Below, piece by piece: positions 58,095 through 64,000 of a stretch of 64,000 nucleotides of DNA. Below the pieces are notes generated by a model, which worked only from the letters and a program-made list of their open reading frames with translations, made no database searches and had not been told where the DNA came from. Position 1 is the stretch's first letter. The number at the start of each line of letters is the position of its first letter. The stretch is from Hygrophila difformis. Taxonomy: Eukaryota; Streptophyta; Magnoliopsida; Lamiales; Acanthaceae. A program made the position numbers and the translations under genes. The stretch lies in NCBI GenBank assembly GCA_030278955.1, contig JAOANR010000001.1:19633468-19697467 (forward strand), written 5' to 3'.

Positions 58095-61000
58095 TCAAAC
58101 TAATCTAGTAAATGTAGCACCACTAGCATCTTTCCCGACTAGGTGGGAAATGTCATCCGGAGGAAAGGCCCAAGTAGTGTAGAACTCTTCCGACCTAGCA
58201 GCCTTGCGCGCTAATCCATCAGCAACCTGATTGCCCTCTCGTAACACATGTCGAAGAGAACACCCATCCATATTATGCAGTAGAGCTCGAATTTCCTTGA
58301 TTGTCGGCCACATCTTGTGCCGAAGAGAAACGACCCCCAACACCAGGTTAATGACTTCAAGACAATCCACATAACACACCTTTAAAGCCCCACCGAGCTG
58401 AGACGCCAGGAGTAAGCCAAAACGAAGCGCCAACAATTCGACTTCCAATATAGGCCGTACACCAACAGAGCCGCTGCAAGCACTAATCCATTGACCCGTC
58501 GCCATTCGAACCACCGCACCAAATCCTGACCGAGCAGGCGCCATCAAAACACATCCATCTGAGTGAAGGACCAATCCCGTAACACCTTCTTCCACCCAAC
58601 GTATTGCCCGAGGCACCTTCTCTTTCACTTGAGCAGAATGTCGCTGATCAAGGACACGAAACAGGTGCATGGCCTCAGCCACAATTCGATCTCTACTCAG
58701 CTGACTTCCTCTAAAGATGCGATCATTCCTGTGACACCAAACCGTCCAAAGGATGGCAAGAAACCTGCTACCCCATGTCCTCCAACCCCATTCACTCCAA
58801 TGACGACTATCATGTGTGTTGATACCCTGAACAATGTCTCGGAGATGAAAGCCACAACGCAACCAAACTTGCTCCGCCCAAGTACAAAGGAATAGAGCAT
58901 GTCGCCAATTGTCCACTTGATCGCCACAGATGGAGCAGAGTGGCGATCCATTCAGCCCGCGGCGATGCCTCAAGGCATTACAGGGAAGAGATCCATGTCC
59001 AAGGATCCATAATAGCACACCAATTTTTTCCGGGATTGAACGTTTCCACATCCAGGCCCATCCATTGCTCGACTCACTATCCGGGCACAACCAACGGTAC
59101 CCAGAACGAACACTGTAAACTCCTTTAGAATCCCCTCGCCAATGCAAAATATCCGGAGTGCTATCATTCAAGAATGGCGCAGGAGCAGCTTCAATAGCAT
59201 TCTTGAGATCAACGGCCAACCAGGAGTAAACAATCCCCATATTCCAGCGCCCGTTGTCTATGACATCTCGAATACGAAGATGCAAGTCATGCACATCAAT
59301 AAATGGGACATGATTGACCATATGTTGCCCATCCCACCAAGGGGAGAACCAAAAAGAACTCAATCCATTTCCAACCCTAATGCCATAACCTTGAGCAAAG
59401 ACAGCCCCAACCTTGATTAAAGCCCTCCAAACTTTAGTAGACCGAGTGTGACTCCGTGGCAGCGTCCCCATCTCCAGGCCATACTTCTCGCGCAAAACAC
59501 TTACCCACAGCTTATTCGGTTCAACCACTAGTTGCCATAATTGCTTGCCTAAGAGAGCAAGGTTCATTTGACGACTACACTTAATACCCAGGCCACCAGC
59601 TTTCTATAGGAGGGTAACAGTCTCCCAATTTATTAAGTGTAACCCACGCCCCTCCACACCCTTCCAGATCCAATGACGGATAATCTTGTCTATGTTATTA
59701 CACACTGTGATAGGCAACAAGTGAACTTGCATTGTGTAGACAGGCAAAGCATTCAACACCGACCGGGCTAGAGTGACACGCCCCGCCTTATTCAAGAGAA
59801 ATGCAGACCATGCACTTAGCCGAGCTTCTATGCGCTGTATAAGCTTATCAAAATGAGCAACTTTGAGCCTCCCATGAATTATTGGAAAGCCAAGATAGGC
59901 TCCCAAATCAGCCGTAGCTGTGACGCCCATCACCTCGCTCAACATGGCTCGGTCCTCCAGGGTTGCAGAAGGCGAACAAAAAGCGCTAGATTTTAAGGCA
60001 TTCATGTGCAAACCAGATCTCGAACTGATGCGTTCCAAAACCGAAGCCATGCAACGCACATTAGGCTCATCTAATTCTGCACAAAAAATCAAATCGTCCG
60101 CGAACATTAGATGTGATATGCCAACCCCCTGAGTAGATAATCGAATCGGTCTCCAACTCCCAACTTCAATTGCATGAAGAATAGTTCTAGACAGTTTTTC
60201 CATTACGATCACAAATAAATAAGGGGATAGCGGGTCACCCTGTCTAATACCACGCTCCGCTTTGATATTTCCCAGTGGAGCTCCATTCCACAAAATAGAA
60301 AAACTAGATGAAGTAACACAAGTCATGATAAGTTCCCGGCATCCAATGGGAAGATCTAGCTCAACCAGACACTCCTCTAAAAAAGGCCAACTAACCGTAT
60401 CAAATGCTTTGGCCAAGTCGATCTTGAGAACAATAGCCTTAGAGATAGATCTAGGGCTTTCCAAGGTCGCAACAATTTCTTGTAATAAAATTCCATTGTC
60501 CGCAGTGCCCCGCCCAGGCAAGAACGCCGATTGATAAGGACCTATAATGGAACACATTATAGGTCTAAGTCGACGTACCAGAATCTTAGTAATCAACTTA
60601 AATGCAACATTACAAAGTGTCAGCGGCCGATAATCCTTAAGCGTACGAGGAACATCAATTTTGGGGAGAAGGCAAACAAAGGCATGGGCTAACCCATCTG
60701 GAAGGCTGCGTGCAGCCATGACATCCGAGACTATTTTGAAAATTGGGGCTTGAAGTATATCCCAATATTCTTTGAAGAAACCCGCCGGAAAGCCATCCGG
60801 CCCGGGCGCAGAGAATGATTTCATAGACTTCAAGGCATGTTCAACCTCAACAAGGGAGATCTCCAAATCCAGGGCGTCCTTCTGTTCTTCCAATAAAGGT
60901 TGCAAAGGCGGCAGTGGCTCACCAGAGGGCTGCATAAGAGGCCTGCAAAAATAGATGTGAAATAAGTCACAGCATGATCTTTAAGCTCATTTTTGTCTTC

Positions 61001-62164
61001 ACTCCAAACGCCATTGTCCATGTGCAAACCATAAATTTTATTATGCTTCCTCCGGATTTTAGTTCTAGCATGGAAATATTTCGTGTTTCTATCACCAACA
61101 TGAACCCAATTATCTCTGGACTTCTGATGCCACATCAATTCTTCTTGCATGAGCACGTCCGCCAACTCTTTATGAATCTCATCATCAAGCCGCCAAAGCC
61201 AAGCTGAGTCTACTCGAGCTAATCGTTTCTCCACACCCAGAAGTCGATTTTTGAGCTTCCTCTTGCGTTCCCGAATGTGACCAAACACCTCTTTATTAAA
61301 GACAATAGATTTTTCCTTCACTTCTTGAAGCACAGAGAGGAAATCGCCATTCCCTTGCTGGCAACTGTTTAGAACAAGATCGCGATATTTCCCATGCTCT
61401 TTCCACATGGTCTCCCATCGAAAAGGCCATTCCGATCGAGCAGAAGCATTATCCCCACACAGCAATTTTAGCGGGCAGTGGTCTGAGCCAATACGCGGGA
61501 GATGAATAACCCGCCCATCCTCAAATAATGTTTCCCATTGCAAAGAAGCCATTCATCTATCTAGTCTTTTGCTAATGCGTCGCCCAGCCCCCGCCATACG
61601 AGACCAAGTAAACTCAGGACCCAACGTGTGCATGTCTAACAAACGGCAACGATCAAACAGATTTCGAATGTCTGCAGCTCGATCAGCCAAGTATACGCCT
61701 CCACTAACTTCAGCTTCATTCGCAATTTCATTCCAATCGCCCATCACCACCCATGGGCCCTCAATAATGTCAGCAATAGCAGTAATCGAGTCCCAATTTA
61801 GTTTACGCCTTTGATAGTTAGGATCACCATATAAGGCCGTGAAATACCAGCAACACGAGGCACGACGAAGTTCCAAAGTAATCATACGTGCCCGAGTATC
61901 CATTATGGTAATGCACGGCGCCACTGAGAGTTTGCTCAAAACCCAAACACCGCCACCCATACCAATAGCCTTTTGAATACAGATGTCAGAGTACCCAAGT
62001 CGAAGAAAGAAAGGTTTGAGCCGAGAGAACTCCCCCCGGGGCTCCAACACACATAATATATCCGGGTGATGCTCCCAAATCAACTCACTCATCCAACGCT
62101 AAGCAGTGCGGCTCATAATACCACAAACGTTCCACGTAATTATAGTAAAGTCCCTAAAATCCAT
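58095..62164 (-). pseudogene. LINE ORF2: endonuclease-RT-RNase H, broken
   Basis: The start is ATG at 62164 (MDFRDFTIITWNVCG). The APE-type endonuclease runs to about 61440 (VVMGDWNEIANEAE; FTWSRMAG; GSDHCPL). RT lies at about 60870-59900 (SAPGPDGFPAGFFKEYWD; ILVRRLRPI; GIRQGDPLSPYLF; active site MFADDLIF). A zf-RVT-type segment follows, then RNase H (LHSDGCVL; EVELLALRFG; VDCLEVIN; NQVADGLARKA). Damage: in-frame stops at 62101-62099 (TAG), 61555-61553 (TGA) and 59606-59604 (TAG), and a one-base loss near 60936. All other catalytic blocks remain readable, so decay is light. The protein nicked DNA and copied the RNA in place (target-primed reverse transcription). Confidence 0.92.
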
Positions 62165-62197
62165 AAATTATATAATGAGAGGGAGTAATGGCAAATA

Positions 62198-63556
62198 CTA
62201 ACATGTACTTGCATCATCCGCGTCGGCCCAAACTTCTGAATCCTTGGAGTCGTTTTCATCAAGGAGAGGACCAAACCTGCCAAATCCACTCCCACTACCC
62301 ACAGCATCCACCAACTCAATGTCTCTATCCGATGAGTCTTCCCTATCCGAGCCCGCTCTTTCAAGACGAGGCCGTTTCAACATTTGTACTTGTCTGGGGC
62401 GCCTGGCAGGGGTCATGCAAGTAGGGCCTGTCGGTTTATTAACTGGCACTAAAGCCAACGCCTCCATCCGAGAGCACTCACCAGGAATCCCTTTGTCTGA
62501 AGCAATAACATGCGGCATTTTGGAAGTCGGAACCTGCACATCCGATTCCTCAGCCACAACCACAGCTTTGCCTTTTCTACTATCCTGGTTAACGTTAGTA
62601 GGGATAGGTTCCGTAGAAGTGCCCTTCTTGTCATCCGGGGTCGAGCGGAACTCCCCTCTCGGCTTGCGAGGGGGGCGAGGGCGCCTACGCACCACCATCC
62701 AATCACCAAACACTGGATCAACAAGTTCTCCATCTGTAGCTGATGGCTGTCCATCCTTCAAGTTGGCATGACCAGAACCAACATCTCCAGAGGGCTCATT
62801 ATATTCCTTTTGCTGTGATACCGCCTCCCCATCAACATTATTGGGACAAGTTGGCGTTGGCGGCCGCACAGTACAATCCTTAACAAAGTGTCCATAGTGG
62901 CCACATGAAGAACAAATAAGATGTAGCCCTTCATATGCCACCTGAATCCATTGGCCATTAACTCGTAATTTTCCAGTCACCGGGCGTTCAAGGTCAAGAG
63001 CTACACAAACACGCGCAAATCTTCCTTTCGCAGCATCACTGGTGCACTTATCTACCTTCATCACATCGCCCAACCCCGAAGCGATACCCCACAAAATATC
63101 CTCCCGGTAACGATGCATGGGAAGGCCATTCAAGCGAGCCCAGACAAGCGTTTTGTTGACCTTGGTGGTACTCGGATCAAAGCTTCGGGACCACGGCATA
63201 ACAGCAAGGTAGTGATCAAAGAGTAGCCAAGGGCCACCATTTACCACAGTTTCACGATCAATATCCGAAGAAAACCGGACCACGTAGCACCCAAACCCCA
63301 CGTCGATAATAGTCATAGTATCCGTCGGCTTCCACAATCTCGTTAGCCTTTCCTTGAGTGTCAAGTAACCCACAGATGTGCCTAACAACTTGATCACCAG
63401 AGCCTGTTCCCATGCCTTGCCCGCCTCAATGTCCAAATCTTCATCTATAACGAAATCCGGAAGCGAGGGATTGTTATCAACAAACCCTTTCTTAATGAGA
63501 CCTTCGGCAATGAGGTCACGCCGTGGTAATGGTTCAGCGGTAGTCTCAGTGTCCAT
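62198..63556 (-). CDS. LINE ORF1 protein (DUF4283, zinc knuckle), intact
   Basis: 452 residues with no stop. The N-terminal half matches the DUF4283 type found in plant LINE ORF1 and related proteins (ALVIKLLGTSVGYLTLKERL, VNGGPWLLFDHYLAVMPW, VWARLNGLPMHRYREDILW). It is followed by a CCHC knuckle, CSSCGHYGHFVKDC, at about 218-231. The C-terminal half is low-complexity and charged (RRRPRPPRKPRGE). ORF1 protein binds the element RNA to form the ribonucleoprotein. It ends 34 bp before the ORF2 start, so the two genes are consecutive. Confidence 0.9.
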   Translation of the reverse strand: MDTETTAEPLPRRDLIAEGLIKKGFVDNNPSLPDFVIDEDLDIEAGKAWEQALVIKLLGTSVGYLTLKERLTRLWKPTDTMTIIDVGFGCYVVRFSSDIDRETVVNGGPWLLFDHYLAVMPWSRSFDPSTTKVNKTLVWARLNGLPMHRYREDILWGIASGLGDVMKVDKCTSDAAKGRFARVCVALDLERPVTGKLRVNGQWIQVAYEGLHLICSSCGHYGHFVKDCTVRPPTPTCPNNVDGEAVSQQKEYNEPSGDVGSGHANLKDGQPSATDGELVDPVFGDWMVVRRRPRPPRKPRGEFRSTPDDKKGTSTEPIPTNVNQDSRKGKAVVVAEESDVQVPTSKMPHVIASDKGIPGECSRMEALALVPVNKPTGPTCMTPARRPRQVQMLKRPRLERAGSDREDSSDRDIELVDAVGSGSGFGRFGPLLDENDSKDSEVWADADDASTC

Positions 63557-63617
63557 CTTATCTTGAGCGAGAACTTGCGCGAAAGAGGGAGTCTTTCCGC
63601 CAGAAAACTGATCAATT

Positions 63618-64000
63618 AATATGAAACTATGAATAATTTTTAAAAATATATCTTGTGATTCAATTATAAAACTGAAAATTAAATATTATTCATTTAAAAT
63701 AGAGAAGCTACGTACTCTTAAGTTAAGATGCCCCGGCCCTACACCATAAGAAATAATGGTTTAGCTACCAAATTATAGTTAAACCAATTATAGCTATTGA
63801 TATTTGTTCATTACAAAAATTTTCTGTTTTAGCGATTGAAATTCGTTGGCAACTACAATTTTAGTAACCAAATCCAAAATTCTTGTAGTAGTGGCCGGGT
63901 AGCTAAACTATTTCTTTTTGGATGAGCTGTAGCTAAACTATTAGATTTAGTTGTCGAATTTGATGTTATTTTTTTTTTCATGTATTCCTATCCACAAAAT
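63618..64000. other. Window end: no gene; possible CACTA transposon end
   Basis: In reverse, 63880-63894 reads CACTACTACAAGAATT, like the CACTACAAGAA termini of CACTA elements. Beside it are subterminal-type phrases ttagcgattgaaattcgttggcaac and ttagtaaccaaatcc (about 63828-63875). Only one end is inside the window. Confidence 0.4.

Larger units (their letters stand above)
58027..63601 (-). mobile_element. Full-length L1-type LINE
   Basis: Flanked by the 16-bp duplication agaaaactgatcaatt (58011-58026, 63602-63617). It has an A tail (plus-strand T run at 58025-58038), ORF1 with a zinc knuckle, and ORF2 with endonuclease, reverse transcriptase and RNase H, the layout of plant L1 LINEs. The 5' leader is about 45 bp, so the insert looks complete. 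ORF2 is broken, so it is not autonomous. Confidence 0.94.

Overview
The window is nuclear DNA from a flowering plant, most likely a eudicot. Evidence: AT-rich intergenic sequence, split genes with GT-AG introns, plant-specific families (serine carboxypeptidase-like, XTH), TA-flanked Stowaway MITEs, hAT, Mutator-like and LINE elements, and tRNA-derived SINEs. The species cannot be named from the sequence.

Only three host genes are visible. A calmodulin gene lies on the minus strand at 467-840; it keeps EF-hands 2-4, but its usual first coding exon is missing from the window. A complete eight-exon serine carboxypeptidase-like gene lies at 3468-6330 (+) and encodes 503 residues with Ser/Asp/His all present. 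A four-exon xyloglucan endotransglucosylase/hydrolase of the XTH31/32 (group IIIA) type lies at 24448-27301 (+) and encodes 279 residues.

The rest is mainly transposable elements. 7989-13229 is a full-length Ty3/gypsy chromovirus (Reina-like) with 383/384-bp LTRs and a perfect 5-bp target duplication; three small lesions break its gag-pol. 14081-15335 is a 1.25-kb fold-back. 15436-16495, 38625-39294 and 57030-57710 are non-autonomous hAT elements, each with a perfect 8-bp target duplication; the last two are one family. About 28732-38479 is a decayed Mutator-like element (MULE) holding a broken transposase, a broken Ulp1-like peptidase and a 4.3-kb insertion rich in TGACG motifs. 58027-63601 is a full-length L1-type LINE with an intact ORF1 and a broken ORF2, flanked by a 16-bp duplication.

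The most interesting region is 40409-55876, a 15.5-kb MULE. Its ends match as terminal inverted repeats and are flanked by a palindromic 10-bp duplication. It carries an apparently intact 845-residue MURA transposase in three exons (+), convergent with an Ulp1-like cysteine peptidase gene (-). This two-gene layout is known for Kaonashi-type (KI) MULEs. The remaining 8 kb is dense repeat structure: short palindromes of the GGTTCG...CGAACC type, an interstitial telomeric array, a 390-bp and a 1.2-1.3-kb inverted repeat, an 82-bp direct repeat bounding a 4-kb block, and about eight spaced boxes encoding G-(M/L)-G-G-I-G-(K/N). Three of those boxes use different synonymous codons and resemble the P-loop of plant NB-ARC proteins. 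Whether these are captured resistance-gene fragments or a coincidental repeat is the main open question.
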